NCBI GenBank assembly: GCA_024343425.1
Contig: BRLC01000025.1
Span: 62,001-126,000 of the forward strand
Direction: 5' to 3'
DNA from: Rhizobiaceae bacterium MnEN-MB40S
Lineage (GTDB): Bacteria; Pseudomonadota; Alphaproteobacteria; Rhizobiales; Rhizobiaceae
Length of the DNA: 64,000 nt
Below, piece after piece: positions 55,120-64,000 of the stretch (position 1 is its first letter; each line of letters starts with the position of its first letter). Under the pieces are notes generated by a model. It did no database searches and was not told the DNA's origin. It worked only from the letters and a program-made list of their open reading frames with translations. A program made the position numbers and the translations under genes.

Positions 55120-55560
55120 ATGTCGATTGAGATCAGATACGGCGATGAAGCGTCGCCGAAGAAACGCGACCTTTGGGGCGCAATGAAAAGAGGCTGGCTC
55201 GGACGTTGTCCGCATTGCGGCGAAGGGCGGTTGTTTGGTTCATTTCTCAAGCCGGTGCATAGCTGCGAATGCTGCGGCGAGGAGATGCATCACCAGCGCG
55301 CCGACGACCTGCCGCCCTACCTGGTGATCTTCATAACCGGCCACATCATCGTCGCCGCCTTCATGATCTTCGAGGAACTTGTCATTCTCAACACCTGGCA
55401 GCACCTGGCGATCTGGGCGCCGATGACGATCGTCATGGCGCTTGCGCTGATGCAGCCCGTAAAAGGCGCTGTCATAGGCATGCAATGGGCCAACTATATG
55501 CATGGATTCGGCGGGGAAACGGATGAGGTCGCCGACGCCGATTTGGACAGGTACGAATAA
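55120..55560 (+). CDS. DUF983 membrane protein with zinc ribbon
   Basis: 146 residues. Two Cys-x2-Cys pairs (RCPHCGEGRLF and CECCGEEM) form a zinc ribbon, HQRADDLPPYLVIF is the family signature, and two membrane helices follow (VIFITGHIIVAAFMIFEEL and LAIWAPMTIVMALALM). The ATG at 55120 is preceded by AAGGGGG. Function unknown; it is the normal neighbour of rnr in this group. Confidence 0.92.
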   Translation: MSIEIRYGDEASPKKRDLWGAMKRGWLGRCPHCGEGRLFGSFLKPVHSCECCGEEMHHQRADDLPPYLVIFITGHIIVAAFMIFEELVILNTWQHLAIWAPMTIVMALALMQPVKGAVIGMQWANYMHGFGGETDEVADADLDRYE

Positions 55561-55588
55561 TACGCCTGTGACGGGGCATGGCCTGAAT

Positions 55589-56341
55589 ATGGATACACCA
55601 GAATTTCCCAATCGTTTCGCAAACAAGGTGGACATGGACGCCGACGCCAGCAAGCGGATCGGCGATTACCCGCTGCTGCGCCCGACCGACGCCGCGACGC
55701 TGATTGTCATTGACCGGTCCGGCGACGAGCCGGCGGTTCTGATGGGCAAGCGCCATGTCGCGCACGCCTTCATGCCCGATCTCTATGTGTTTCCCGGCGG
55801 TCGCCGCGATCCGCATGACGGGCGCGTGCCGGTAGCAAACCATCTCGAGGAGACGGTGACGGCCAAGCTTTTGCAGAAGATGCCGAGCCCCGCTTCTCCG
55901 GTCCGCGCCCAGGCCCTGGCGACGACCGCCATACGCGAAACCTACGAGGAGGTCGGCCTTCTGATCGCCGCCGAGGGACGCACGATCAATCGCGGCGTCT
56001 GGAAGGATTTCGCCGACAGGGGCCTTGCTCCGATGCAGTCCAAATTGCGCTATATCGCCCGGGCCATTACGCCGCCCAGGCAGAAGCGGCGGTTCGATAC
56101 GCGCTTTTTCGCCTGTTTTCGGGACGAAATCGGCTATGCGAGGCCAGAGGCGAGCAACGAACTCGTCGACTTGCGCTGGGTGCGGTTTTCCGAGATGGAA
56201 GAGGTGAGCATGCCGCGCATTACGCTTGCGGTCATCGAGGATCTGCGACAGGCGATGCTGCGGGACGCCGCCCTGCCCTATGGCGGACCGGTTCCCTTCT
56301 ATCAGTCACGCTATGGCCGGCGCAGCCGCGAAATTCTTTAG
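55589..56341 (+). CDS. NUDIX hydrolase
   Basis: 250 residues with the NUDIX fold. The Nudix box is split: FPGGRRD with the Gly, then an insert of about 40 residues, then TTAIRETYEEVGLLIA (RExxEExGLL). This arrangement resembles the NUDT7/NUDT19 branch that hydrolyses CoA derivatives. ATG 55589 is used, with ATG 55634 possible. It probably follows DUF983 and precedes the MFS gene in one transcript. Confidence 0.9.
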   Translation: MDTPEFPNRFANKVDMDADASKRIGDYPLLRPTDAATLIVIDRSGDEPAVLMGKRHVAHAFMPDLYVFPGGRRDPHDGRVPVANHLEETVTAKLLQKMPSPASPVRAQALATTAIRETYEEVGLLIAAEGRTINRGVWKDFADRGLAPMQSKLRYIARAITPPRQKRRFDTRFFACFRDEIGYARPEASNELVDLRWVRFSEMEEVSMPRITLAVIEDLRQAMLRDAALPYGGPVPFYQSRYGRRSREIL

Positions 56342-56350
56342 AGCCTCGTC

Positions 56351-57541
56351 ATGGACTCGCGAGCCCACGACACCGTCTCCATCGCCGAAGCCGAAGCGCC
56401 AATAGCCTGGTTGCCGATCAGCGCAGCAATCGCGTCAATCAGCGCTGTCGGAATCGCGCTCGGGCTCGGGCTTCCGCTATTGAGTTTCATTCTGGAGAAA
56501 GAAGGCGTCTCGGCGTCGCTTATCGGGCTGAATTCAGCAGTCGCCGGTATAGCCTCGCTCGCAATTGCTCCATTCTGCACGCCGATCGCCATGCGCTTCG
56601 GCGTCGCCGACACCATGCTCGCCGGCGTCGTCATTGCGGCCCTTTCGGCGATCGGCTTCTACCTCGCCCCGAATTTCTGGATGTGGTTTCCGCTGCGCGT
56701 CACCTTTCACGGCGCCATAACCCTGCTGTTCGTGCTCTCCGAATTCTGGATCAACACAGCGGCGCCGCCATCCAGGCGCGGCTTCATTCTCGGGCTCTAC
56801 GCCACCGTGCTGTCGCTTGGTTTCGCCCTTGGGCCAATGCTGTTTTCGATTCTCGGCAGTGAAGGCATTGTGCCTTTTCTGGTGGGTTCGGCGATTATTC
56901 TCGCCTCGGCCATTCCGGTGATGATGGCGCGCAATGACAGCCCGCGGCTGGAGAGCCGCTCCATCGGACCGTTTTTCAGATATGTCTATCTGGTGCCTAC
57001 CGCGACGGCGGCCGTTTTTGTGTTCGGCGCCGTCGAATCCGGCGGATTTGCGCTGTTTCCGGTCTACTCGCTGCGGATCGGGTTTACCGAGGGCGACGGC
57101 GCCCTGCTGCTCACGATGATCGGTCTCGGCAATGTCCTGTTCCAGATCCCGATCGGCATTCTGTCCGACCGCGTCCGTGATCGGCGGTCCCTTTTGACGC
57201 TCTTTGCCGCTGTCGGCCTGGCGGGCGCCTTGTTTCTGCCGGTGCTGTCCGTGAACTGGTGGCTGCTCGCCGCAGTGCTGTTCGTCTGGGGCGCTGTGGT
57301 CGCAGGCCTTTACACGGTTGGCCTCGCCCATCTTGGAGCGCGGCTGCACGGCGGCGAGCTGGCTTCGGCCAACGCCGCTTTCATCTTTTGCTATTCCATC
57401 GGCATGATGATCGGGCCGCAAGTTCTGGGCTCTTCGATCAGCGCAATGGGCCCGCACGGCTTCGCCTACGGCCTTGCTTTCTTCTTCCTGATCTACATCG
57501 CGCTTTCGATGGGACGTATTCTAATCCGACCCGCGCAGTGA
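56351..57541 (+). CDS. Major facilitator superfamily transporter
   Basis: 396 residues with about twelve membrane helices. The conserved loop-type segments are seen in the first half (RFGVADTMLAG) and again in the second (ILSDRVRDRRSLLTLF), plus GLYATVLSLGFALGP. The N-terminus has a short polar tail before the first helix. It lies ten bases after the NUDIX stop, in one operon. Substrate unknown; the family holds many exporters of small molecules. Confidence 0.92.
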   Translation: MDSRAHDTVSIAEAEAPIAWLPISAAIASISAVGIALGLGLPLLSFILEKEGVSASLIGLNSAVAGIASLAIAPFCTPIAMRFGVADTMLAGVVIAALSAIGFYLAPNFWMWFPLRVTFHGAITLLFVLSEFWINTAAPPSRRGFILGLYATVLSLGFALGPMLFSILGSEGIVPFLVGSAIILASAIPVMMARNDSPRLESRSIGPFFRYVYLVPTATAAVFVFGAVESGGFALFPVYSLRIGFTEGDGALLLTMIGLGNVLFQIPIGILSDRVRDRRSLLTLFAAVGLAGALFLPVLSVNWWLLAAVLFVWGAVVAGLYTVGLAHLGARLHGGELASANAAFIFCYSIGMMIGPQVLGSSISAMGPHGFAYGLAFFFLIYIALSMGRILIRPAQ

Positions 57542-57644
57542 ATAGAGCTTGACTTTTCGTCAGGCATTTGTAGTTATCCCGCCAGATTTCAGCCGCGGAG
57601 CGTTACGCTGCCTGCGGCTTCGTTTTTAGAAAGCGGACAGAACA

Positions 57645-57812
57645 ATGGCCAAAGCCACCACAATCAAGATCAAGTTGGTATCGACTGCCGACACCGGCTA
57701 CTTCTACGTTGCAAAGAAGAACAGCCGTACGATGACCGAAAAAATGGTCAAGACGAAGTATGATCCGGTCGTCAAGAAGCACGTCGAATTCAAAGAAGCC
57801 AAAATCAAGTAG
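57645..57812 (+). CDS. rpmG: 50S ribosomal protein L33
   Basis: 55-residue basic protein: [19 protein letters not shown] followed by [12 protein letters not shown] and [18 protein letters not shown], which is L33. The version lacks the zinc-binding cysteines. A clear terminator follows at 57834. Confidence 0.97.
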   Translation: MAKATTIKIKLVSTADTGYFYVAKKNSRTMTEKMVKTKYDPVVKKHVEFKEAKIK

Positions 57813-57833
57813 CGGCATCGCCACGCGTCGATA

Positions 57834-57870
57834 AAAAAAGCCGCTTCAGAAATTCAGAAGCGGCTTTTTA
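57834..57870 (+). terminator. Rho-independent terminator after rpmG
   Basis: AGCCGCTTC (57839-57847) pairs with GAAGCGGCT (57857-57865), with an A-run before and T-run after the stem (57865-57869). It ends the rpmG transcript and may work in both directions. Confidence 0.9.
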
Positions 57871-58216
57871 TATGGGGGCCGGTCGGCGCCGGCAGCGGTA
57901 CGAGGAGGCCACAAACCGGACACCGACCAGCCGACCCCACGACCCAGGAGATGCGGCGGACCTGAGCACCATGGGGTAACTTAATTGTTCAGCAGTCTGC
58001 TGCTTGCGGGGCAGTCGTAGACTGCAATGGCCTCAACTCTTGCTCAACACGGCAAAAAAATCAACGATTTCTTAACTGATTCGCTTCGGCATGCGTAAAA
58101 ATGGTAAATTTACGGATGCGGCGATGCGAATATCGGCCTGTGCGTGTCGTCAAAACTCAAGACATCCGGAACAATAGGCGCAGTTCCTGAAAGTTCCATG
58201 ACATGCGCGGCGCCAT
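57871..58216. other. Intergenic region between rpmG and pleD
   Basis: 346 bp without a protein-coding gene. The first 110 bases are very GC-rich with repeated CCGACC/GGCCGG words and could fold strongly; a small RNA is possible but I do not recognise one. The rest is AT-richer and lies beyond the 3' end of pleD. Confidence 0.45.
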
Positions 58217-59587
58217 TCAACTCATCTTGGAAATCACCAGGTTGCGGCCCGCCCGCTTCGCCGCCAGGAGCGCCGTGTCGGCCCGCTTGATCAGGCTCGC
58301 GGCGCTGTCGCCCTCGACAAGCCCCGATACGCCGAATGAAGCCGTGAGATTGAGGCCTGGCGCCTCTTTGCCGATCCGGAACGGCGCATTTTCGACCGCC
58401 TGTCTCAGACGCTCGGCGATCATGCGCGCATCGTTGGCGGATGTATCGGGAAGCACGATCACGAACTCTTCCCCGCCAATCCGGCAGGATAGATCGATGC
58501 CGCGAATGACGCCGCGTATGCGCGTCGCGAATTCCGTAAGCACTGCATCACCGGCGTCGTGACCATGCTCGTCATTGACGAGCTTGAACCGGTCGACATC
58601 CAGCATGATGATCGACAACGCCCTGCCCCGTTCCTGAGCCCTTTTGATGAGCGTCACCAGATGACTGTCGAGGTAGCGACGATTATAGAGCCCGGTCAGC
58701 GGATCCGTGACCGAGAGCGTGATCGAATTCTGCACGCTGGATCGCAGATGATCATTGAAGCGTTTGCGCTTGAACTGTGTCCTGCAACGCGCAATCAACT
58801 CATTTGGATCGACCGGAGCAAGAATGTAGTCGTTCACGCCAAGGTCTAGCGCCCTGTGAACAAGACCTTCATCGCCTTCCTGACAGATCAGCAGCAGCGG
58901 AATGAAACGCGTCGCTTCATTGGAGCGCAACTGGGAGCACAGCCGCAGCGGATCGTGTGAAGCCAGCCTTGCGTCGACAATCACCAGTTCGAAATCCGCG
59001 CCCGTTGCGATCGACAGCGCTTCACCCGGATCGGCGACTTCAGTGACATCCGCGAATTTGCGCAGCGCGGCCTTGAGCCTGGTTCGCGACAGACCGCGTT
59101 CCGATACAAGTAAGGTCAGGCCTTTTCGCGAATCCAGTTCCGCATTGGAGTTGATGAACTTCTCGATGCCGAGATTCATCGCAGTCTGGGCGCGCACCCG
59201 GAGTTCGTCGGTCATTGTCTTCAAGCGGACGAGGCTTTTGACGCGGGCGACGAGTTGCGTTTCGTTGACCGGTTTGCTCAGAAAATCATCGGCTCCCGCC
59301 TGGAGCCCCTTCACACGATCCTGCAGCTGATCCAGCGCCGTAATCATGATGACGGGAATATGCATGGTCCGGGGATCCGATTTGATGAACCGGCAGACCT
59401 CATAGCCGTCGAGACCGGGCATCATGATGTCAAGCAGCACCAGATCGACCGCCGTCGTTGTGCATATGTCGATCGCCTGCCTGCCGTCAGCCGCTGTCTC
59501 CACCTCAAAATATTCGGCCTGGAGTCGGGTGGCCAGCATTTTGCGATTGGCAGCTATATCGTCGACAACAAGTATTCGCGCCGTCAT
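58217..59587 (-). CDS. pleD: PleD-type response regulator with diguanylate cyclase domain
   Basis: 456 residues in the PleD layout: receiver 1 with ILVVDD and the phospho-acceptor Asp53 (LLDIMMPG), a second receiver-like domain, and a C-terminal GGDEF domain with the active-site GGEEF and an inhibitory I-site (RGID, five residues upstream). It makes cyclic di-GMP and in Caulobacter localises to the stalked pole during the cell cycle. It starts 39 bp after the divK stop on the same strand, so they form an operon. Confidence 0.96.
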   Translation of the reverse strand: MTARILVVDDIAANRKMLATRLQAEYFEVETAADGRQAIDICTTTAVDLVLLDIMMPGLDGYEVCRFIKSDPRTMHIPVIMITALDQLQDRVKGLQAGADDFLSKPVNETQLVARVKSLVRLKTMTDELRVRAQTAMNLGIEKFINSNAELDSRKGLTLLVSERGLSRTRLKAALRKFADVTEVADPGEALSIATGADFELVIVDARLASHDPLRLCSQLRSNEATRFIPLLLICQEGDEGLVHRALDLGVNDYILAPVDPNELIARCRTQFKRKRFNDHLRSSVQNSITLSVTDPLTGLYNRRYLDSHLVTLIKRAQERGRALSIIMLDVDRFKLVNDEHGHDAGDAVLTEFATRIRGVIRGIDLSCRIGGEEFVIVLPDTSANDARMIAERLRQAVENAPFRIGKEAPGLNLTASFGVSGLVEGDSAASLIKRADTALLAAKRAGRNLVISKMS

Positions 59588-59626
59588 GGCAATATTCCCG
59601 TTCCATCCGGCGACGTGGCGGTTTCG

Positions 59627-59998
59627 TCAATAATCGCCGAGATAGTTCTTAATTGTTTCCAAAAACTTGGGTACTGAAATCGGTTTCGACATGTAGGCCT
59701 CGCAACCGCCTTGTCTTATGCGCTCTTCATCTCCTTTCATAGCGAACGCCGTTACCGCAATAACCGGTATCGTGTGCAACTCAGCGTCGTCTTTGAGCCA
59801 CTTCGTCACTTCGAGCCCCGATACCTCCGGAAGTTGTATATCCATAAGAATAAGATCTGGTTTATGCCGGCGCGCCAGGTCCAACACGTCCAGCCCGTTG
59901 CGCGTCTGTATTGTCTCGTATCCGGAAGCCTCGATCAGGTCGCGAAAGAGCTTCATATTGAGCTCATTGTCCTCGACAATCATGACTCGCTTGGGCAT
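59627..59998 (-). CDS. divK: Single-domain response regulator DivK
   Basis: 123-residue receiver: [10 protein letters not shown] (Glu9, Asp10), phospho-acceptor Asp53 in [13 protein letters not shown] and Lys105 in YMSKPIS, with no output domain. In alphaproteobacteria DivK acts in the DivJ/PleC-DivK-CckA-CtrA cell-cycle relay. The operon with pleD is the Caulobacter/Hyphomicrobiales arrangement. ATG 59998 has GGAG at seven bases. Confidence 0.96.
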   Translation of the reverse strand: MPKRVMIVEDNELNMKLFRDLIEASGYETIQTRNGLDVLDLARRHKPDLILMDIQLPEVSGLEVTKWLKDDAELHTIPVIAVTAFAMKGDEERIRQGGCEAYMSKPISVPKFLETIKNYLGDY

Positions 59999-60140
59999 AA
60001 AACGCTCCGTATTCTCTATTACGCATCAGGGCATGATCCTACAGGATTTGCTCTCCCGGGACTAATTTCTGCTCGAAACGTCAAAGTTTTGAAAATTAAG
60101 GTTGAGGAAATGCAAATTCGCCCACTTGTCGACACAGTGC

Positions 60141-60422
60141 ATGGGTAACGAACAGACAATGGCGCTCTGCGCGGATATCCTCACCTGGATTTCCGCGGAT
60201 GAGGAGATGATGTCCCGGTTTTGGGCATTGTCCGGTTTGACACCGGAAACGTTGCGCGACGCTGCCGCCCAGCCGGGCTTTGCCGCAGGTGTATTCGATT
60301 TTCTGGCAAATCATGAACCGACGCTTCTCGCCTATTGCGAGGATCGTCAAATTTCCCCTCAAACAATTGTAAATGCATGGTATTCGGAAAATGGCGGCGC
60401 TCCTCCGGGGGCAAATCCGTGA
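60141..60422 (+). CDS. DUF3572 protein
   Basis: About 93 residues, helical and acidic, with FWALSGLTPETLRDAAAQ and FDFLANHEPTLLAYCED, matching the small DUF3572 family known from this order, where it also lies beside divK. ATG 60141 is assumed; TTG 60102 upstream and ATG 60159 downstream are alternatives. The next gene overlaps its stop (GTGA). Function unknown. Confidence 0.78.
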   Translation: MGNEQTMALCADILTWISADEEMMSRFWALSGLTPETLRDAAAQPGFAAGVFDFLANHEPTLLAYCEDRQISPQTIVNAWYSENGGAPPGANP

Positions 60423-61069
60423 CAAGGCGACAAAACCCAAAAATCGACATTCCACTCCTGGATGGAGAACGTCCTCTCATCGTCAGCGATGTTGACGAAG
60501 TCGCGCTGAACTTCCTCGATCCGTTCAATGCCTTTCTGCAGCAGAACGGCTACGAACTGATTCCGCGCTCTTTCAAGCTGACAGGCAACGTCGTATCGAT
60601 TGCGGGAGGCAATGCGGCCCCGTCAAGGACGGTGTCGACGCTGATGGACGCTTTCTTCGCCGCACAGCAGAAATGGCAGACGCCGACCGTCGGCGTTGTC
60701 GAATCGCTGGCAAGGCTCTCCACCGTCGCAGACATCGTTTTTCTGTCGGCGATGCCGCCCAAATACTTCGCTGCGCGCAGGGCCCTGCTGGATGAATTCG
60801 GCCTGCATTATCCACTCGTCGCAAGCGAATCCTCAAAGGGCGAATTGATCAGGCAAATACACGCGGATAGCGAGCATCCCGTCATCCTGATCGACGACAT
60901 GATCTACAATCTGCATTCCGTGAAGAAACACATCCCGCATTCCATGGCGATCAACTTTATGGCGAACGACACGTTTCGCGCGATGGCGCCGGATCCCGGC
61001 GAAGACGTGCACCTCGCCTCGGACTGGACCCAGGTCACGCGGCTGATCCTGCGCCACATTTCCGCTTGA
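60419..61069 (+). CDS. HAD-superfamily-like protein
   Basis: 216 residues from GTG 60419, coupled to DUF3572. The four HAD motifs are recognisable: [13 protein letters not shown] (motif I, Asp-x-Asp), VFLSAMPP (II), [10 protein letters not shown] with Lys (III) and ILIDDMIYN (Asp-Asp, IV). It is thus a likely phosphatase of unknown substrate; sequence between motifs I and II is longer than in the simplest HAD enzymes. Confidence 0.75.
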   Translation: MTRRQNPKIDIPLLDGERPLIVSDVDEVALNFLDPFNAFLQQNGYELIPRSFKLTGNVVSIAGGNAAPSRTVSTLMDAFFAAQQKWQTPTVGVVESLARLSTVADIVFLSAMPPKYFAARRALLDEFGLHYPLVASESSKGELIRQIHADSEHPVILIDDMIYNLHSVKKHIPHSMAINFMANDTFRAMAPDPGEDVHLASDWTQVTRLILRHISA

Positions 61070-61100
61070 TGCCCGCAGGCTTAAGGCCTACAACCATGAT

Positions 61101-61115
61101 GTTCAATATTTGTTC
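61101..61115 (+). promoter_or_regulatory. LexA (SOS) box upstream of dinB
   Basis: GTTC-AATATTT-GTTC is an exact match to the alphaproteobacterial LexA consensus GTTC-N7-GTTC. It lies 15 bases before the dinB ATG, so LexA would block dinB transcription until DNA damage. This position also argues against an earlier dinB start inside the box. Confidence 0.85.
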
Positions 61116-61130
61116 CGCCCGATCATCGCC

Positions 61131-62453
61131 ATGGAACATGCGCCACACAATCCCGCAACCGGCTTTTGCCGCGACTGTCTTGCATATCAGGGACAGCCGT
61201 CGCGGCGCTGCCGAAAATGCGGCAGTCCGCGGATCGTCCGACACGATGAGCTTTATGATCTGACAGTCGCGCATATCGATTGCGACGCCTTCTACGCCGC
61301 GGTCGAAAAACGCGACAATCCGGAACTGGCCGACAAACCGCTCATCATCGGCGGCGGACGCCGCGGCGTGGTCTCCACAGCCTGCTACCTTGCGCGCATC
61401 AAGGGCGTGCGATCGGCGATGCCGATGTTCAAGGCGCTCGAAGCCTGCCCAGAAGCCGTCGTCGTCAAGCCGGACATGGAAAAGTACAGCCGCGTCGGAC
61501 GCGAAGTCCGCAGCATGATGGAAGAACTGACGCCGCTGGTTCAGCCGATATCGATCGACGAGGCGTTTCTGGATCTTTCTGGCACGCAGACGCTGCACCG
61601 CAATCCGCCCGCAAGAACCCTCGCCGCCCTGGCGCGTCGCATCGAGTCAGAAATCGGCATTACCGTGTCGGTCGGGCTGTCCTACTGCAAGTTCCTCGCC
61701 AAGGTCGCCTCCGATCTCGAGAAGCCGCGCGGTTTTTCCGTGATCGGCAGGGCGGAAGCCATCGAATTCCTGAGAGAGCGGCCGGTGACGACGATATGGG
61801 GCGTCGGCAAAGCCTTCGAAGCGACCTTGAAGAAGGACGGCATCACGACGATCGGTCAGTTGCAGACCATGGAGGAAAGTGACCTGATGCGGCGTTACGG
61901 CCTCATCGGCCAGCGTCTCTTCCATCTCTCGCGGGGTCAGGATTCCAGGCAGGTCCACACCCGTGACAGCGCCAAGAGCGTGTCTTCGGAGACGACCTTC
62001 AACCATGACTACGCGGACGCCGAAACCCTGGTCCCGATTCTGCGAAGCCTGTCGGAAAAGGTTTCCCGTCGTCTGAAGAAGAACGACATCGCCGGCCAGA
62101 CCGTTGTGCTGAAACTGAAATCGGCAGACTTTCGCACCCGCACCCGCAATCGCCGCCTGGACGATCCAACCTGTCTGGCGGACCGCATTTTCAGAACCGG
62201 ACTGTCATTGCTGTCGCCCGAACTGGACGGCACGAAATACCGTCTCATCGGGATCGGCGTGTCCGATCTGACACGGTCAGACCTCGCGGATCCGCCCGAC
62301 CTCGTCGACGAGGCGGCCCAACGCCGCGCCATCGCCGAACGCGCCATCGACCGGATTCACAATCGTTTCGGCGACAATGCGGTGGAAACGGGCTACACGT
62401 TCGGCAAGGGCCGCAACGCCCGGCCCCAGCGCGATAATGACGCAACCGACTAG
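61131..62453 (+). CDS. dinB: DNA polymerase IV with N-terminal zinc-finger-like extension
   Basis: Y-family error-prone polymerase of 440 residues. Palm-domain acidic residues lie in [17 protein letters not shown] and SIDEAFLDL; the little-finger part follows to the end. Before the polymerase come about 45 residues with Cys13, Cys16, Cys27 and Cys30 (CRDC and CRKC), a likely zinc ribbon absent from E. coli DinB but seen in some rhizobial DinB proteins. ATG 61131 is supported by the LexA box just upstream. It performs translesion synthesis in the SOS response. Confidence 0.95.
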   Translation: MEHAPHNPATGFCRDCLAYQGQPSRRCRKCGSPRIVRHDELYDLTVAHIDCDAFYAAVEKRDNPELADKPLIIGGGRRGVVSTACYLARIKGVRSAMPMFKALEACPEAVVVKPDMEKYSRVGREVRSMMEELTPLVQPISIDEAFLDLSGTQTLHRNPPARTLAALARRIESEIGITVSVGLSYCKFLAKVASDLEKPRGFSVIGRAEAIEFLRERPVTTIWGVGKAFEATLKKDGITTIGQLQTMEESDLMRRYGLIGQRLFHLSRGQDSRQVHTRDSAKSVSSETTFNHDYADAETLVPILRSLSEKVSRRLKKNDIAGQTVVLKLKSADFRTRTRNRRLDDPTCLADRIFRTGLSLLSPELDGTKYRLIGIGVSDLTRSDLADPPDLVDEAAQRRAIAERAIDRIHNRFGDNAVETGYTFGKGRNARPQRDNDATD

Positions 62454-62474
62454 TCCAAAGTCACAGCCAGCGAC

Positions 62475-63446
62475 TTACGGCGTGAGAATCGTGCATCCCG
62501 TGGTCTGGCGCCCTTCAAGCGCCGTGTGGGCGGAGGCCGCGTCTGCAAGGTCGAAGGTCTGGTTGATGTTGATCCTGACCGAGCCGGAGCCGATCTGCTC
62601 GAACAGCGCCGCCGAGGCCTTGTCGAGCCAGCCGGGCAAGCCGACGAAATGGAACAGCGTCGGTCGCGTCGCGTGGAAGGAACCGGCCGCGAGCTCGCTG
62701 ATGTTGAAATCCGTGATGGCGCCGGACGACTGACCGAAGCTGACGAAAGTTCCGTGCAGTTTCAGGCACTTCAACGATCCTCGCCAGGTGGTCTTGCCAA
62801 CGGCGTCATAAACGGCTTCGACGCCGTCAGGCGCGAGTTCCTTTACCTTCTCCACAAATTCGTCCTTGCGGTAGTCGATGACCTCCGAATAGCCGTGATC
62901 CAGCGCAAGGGCGCATTTTTCAGGACCGCCGGCTGTGCCGATCGCGCGAACGCCCTTTGCCGCTAGCCACTGACCGACGATCAGGCCAACGCCACCGGCG
63001 GCAGCGTGGAAGAGCACCGCATCGCCCTCTTTCACCGCGAAGCTGCCATGCAGCAGATAGTAGGCGGTCAGGCCTTTAAGAAACGAGGCGGCGGCGATTT
63101 CGTCGCTTATTCCGTCAGGTATTTTCACGAGGGTTTTTGCGTCTATCACGCGGTGGCTGGCATAGGCGCCATTCGGAGCGGTGTAGACGACCCGATCGCC
63201 TGGCGACACGTTGCTGACGGACGATCCGACAGCTTCCACCACGCCGGCGGCTTCCGACCCGAGCACCAGATCGGATTCGACCGACCACGGGTATAATCCG
63301 GAGCGGAAATAGGCGTCGAGGAAATTGACGCCGATGGCCGTGTGGCGCACCAGCGCCTCGCCGGGCCCCGGTTGCGGGACTTCTGTTTCCTTTTTCTGCA
63401 GGACTTCCGGTCCGCCCGGCTTTGTCGCTACGATCGAATACGCCAC
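62475..63446 (-). CDS. NADPH:quinone oxidoreductase (zinc-free MDR family)
   Basis: 323 residues from GTG 63446 (AGGGAGA eight bases upstream). Medium-chain reductase layout: GVNFLDAYFRSGLYPW, VLGSEAAGVVEAVG, VLFHAAAGGVGLIVGQWLA (NADPH-binding) and a C-terminal ALEGRQTTG. The zinc-ligand cysteines of alcohol dehydrogenases are missing, as in quinone reductases. It lies 21 bp from the convergent dinB end. Confidence 0.94.
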   Translation of the reverse strand: MAYSIVATKPGGPEVLQKKETEVPQPGPGEALVRHTAIGVNFLDAYFRSGLYPWSVESDLVLGSEAAGVVEAVGSSVSNVSPGDRVVYTAPNGAYASHRVIDAKTLVKIPDGISDEIAAASFLKGLTAYYLLHGSFAVKEGDAVLFHAAAGGVGLIVGQWLAAKGVRAIGTAGGPEKCALALDHGYSEVIDYRKDEFVEKVKELAPDGVEAVYDAVGKTTWRGSLKCLKLHGTFVSFGQSSGAITDFNISELAAGSFHATRPTLFHFVGLPGWLDKASAALFEQIGSGSVRININQTFDLADAASAHTALEGRQTTGCTILTP

Positions 63447-63520
63447 GTTATTTTCTCCCTGAAACAATTCCGGTTCTGTTTCGAAAGGTAATCCATGTTG
63501 CAGAAGGAATGAAGCGCCGA

Positions 63521-64000
63521 TCAGACGAGTTCGACGTCGACGACGCCGTTTGCCGATTTGAGAGCCGCGGCGACCTGCGGGGATATCCTGTATCGTTCGG
63601 GCAGTTCGACCTCGATCTCGCGCTTGCCGTCATCCTTGATGACCACGAAGGACACCTGGCCGTCGCCCTTCGTATTGAGATGACCGGCGATCTGCCGCAA
63701 GGGACCGCTGTCTCGCACAAAGATGCGCAGGGCCTTCTGTTCCTGCACCGCCCTTTCCTCGAGCGACTGTACGGTCTGTATCCGCAGGCTGATGCCTTCC
63801 GGCCGCTCTTCGGCGTCGACAGTGATGACCAATGAGCTTCCGGGTTCAAGTTGAGCGCGATAGAGCGCCAGCGCTTCGGAAAACAGCACGGCTTCATACT
63901 GTCCGGAGGAGTCCGAGAACTCGACGATGCCCATCTTGTTGCCGGTGCGCGTCTTGCGCTCCTGTTTCGAGGTGACGGTTCCGGCGAGCCGTCCGGCGGT
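63521..64000 (-). CDS. dnaE: DNA polymerase III alpha subunit, C-terminal part only
   Basis: The frame is open to the right edge and ends at 63521. The visible 159 residues form the OB-fold and C-terminal region of DnaE: AGRLAGTVTSKQERKTRTGN, GIVEFSDSSGQYEAVLFSEAL and the ending PERYRISPQVAAALKSANG. DnaE is the replicative polymerase; the catalytic part lies outside the window. The quinone reductase gene starts 74 bp downstream on the same strand. Confidence 0.93.
   Translation of the reverse strand, partial: TAGRLAGTVTSKQERKTRTGNKMGIVEFSDSSGQYEAVLFSEALALYRAQLEPGSSLVITVDAEERPEGISLRIQTVQSLEERAVQEQKALRIFVRDSGPLRQIAGHLNTKGDGQVSFVVIKDDGKREIEVELPERYRISPQVAAALKSANGVVDVELV

Noticed and set aside
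1-64000. CRISPR arrays, rRNA and tRNA genes
   Set aside because: No regularly spaced repeats, and no rRNA or tRNA sequence was recognised anywhere in the window.

Overview
The window is high-GC chromosomal DNA from an alphaproteobacterium, most likely of the order Hyphomicrobiales (Rhizobiales); I cannot fix the genus. The support is the divK-pleD pair, a DUF6105 gene beside ruvX, a DUF3572 gene beside divK, the block pyrB-pyrC / plsY-dprA-topA-rnr-DUF983-NUDIX-MFS-rpmG, and a GTTC-N7-GTTC (alphaproteobacterial LexA) site directly in front of dinB. No rRNA, tRNA or CRISPR array was seen.

Layout. 1-2507: housekeeping genes on the minus strand (partial Tat-exported beta-carbonic anhydrase, gatA, gatC). 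2508-7613: an AT-richer insert with three unrecognised genes (one a membrane protein) followed by a 770-residue protein that joins an Mrr-like nuclease domain to a STAND-type NTPase, a strong candidate for anti-phage defence. 7614-15740: mixed accessory genes: alpha/beta hydrolase, a degenerate SDR, a metallo-beta-lactamase-fold protein, a Vsr/Dcm pair without a restriction enzyme, a DUF922 protein, and a divergent regulator/epimerase cassette bracketed by a 332-bp direct repeat of the 3' end of a methyltransferase gene. 15743-22451: core genes (UPF0173 hydrolase, ruvX, DUF6105, AEC transporter, AidB-like acyl-CoA dehydrogenase, pyrB and a pyrC whose metal-binding HxH is lost).

22452-48223 is about 25.8 kb of accessory DNA lying between pyrC and plsY, genes I recall as close neighbours in related genomes. 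It holds a chloroperoxidase-like hydrolase with a divergent LysR gene, a pirin, a DUF5996-acetyltransferase fusion, remnants of a LysR gene and of a serine recombinase, a double-GHKL ATPase with a receiver-like partner, a complete EcoRII-type restriction-modification operon (dcm-vsr-ecoRII), a tiny one-helix membrane protein, a formaldehyde-activating-enzyme (GFA) remnant, a LysR / NTF2-like / SDR / hydrolase cluster, an FAD-binding protein, a DEAD-box helicase with a terminator-like hairpin in its leader, and a three-gene NAD(P)-linked 2-oxoacid:ferredoxin oxidoreductase operon whose first gene appears to start at CTG. 48224-57812 resumes the core (plsY, dprA, topA, rnr, DUF983, NUDIX, MFS, rpmG). 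58217-64000 holds pleD-divK, DUF3572, a HAD-like protein, dinB with a zinc-finger extension, a quinone oxidoreductase and the 3' end of dnaE.

How the genes work together. The core parts serve translation (gatCA, rpmG), pyrimidine synthesis, phospholipid synthesis, DNA processing, RNA decay and the cell-cycle phosphorelay. The two inserts are rich in nucleic-acid-targeting and signalling ATPase genes, and the most promising undescribed systems are the four-gene Mrr-STAND cluster (2902-7248) and the GHKL ATPase/receiver pair (27748-31281) tail-to-tail with the EcoRII operon.
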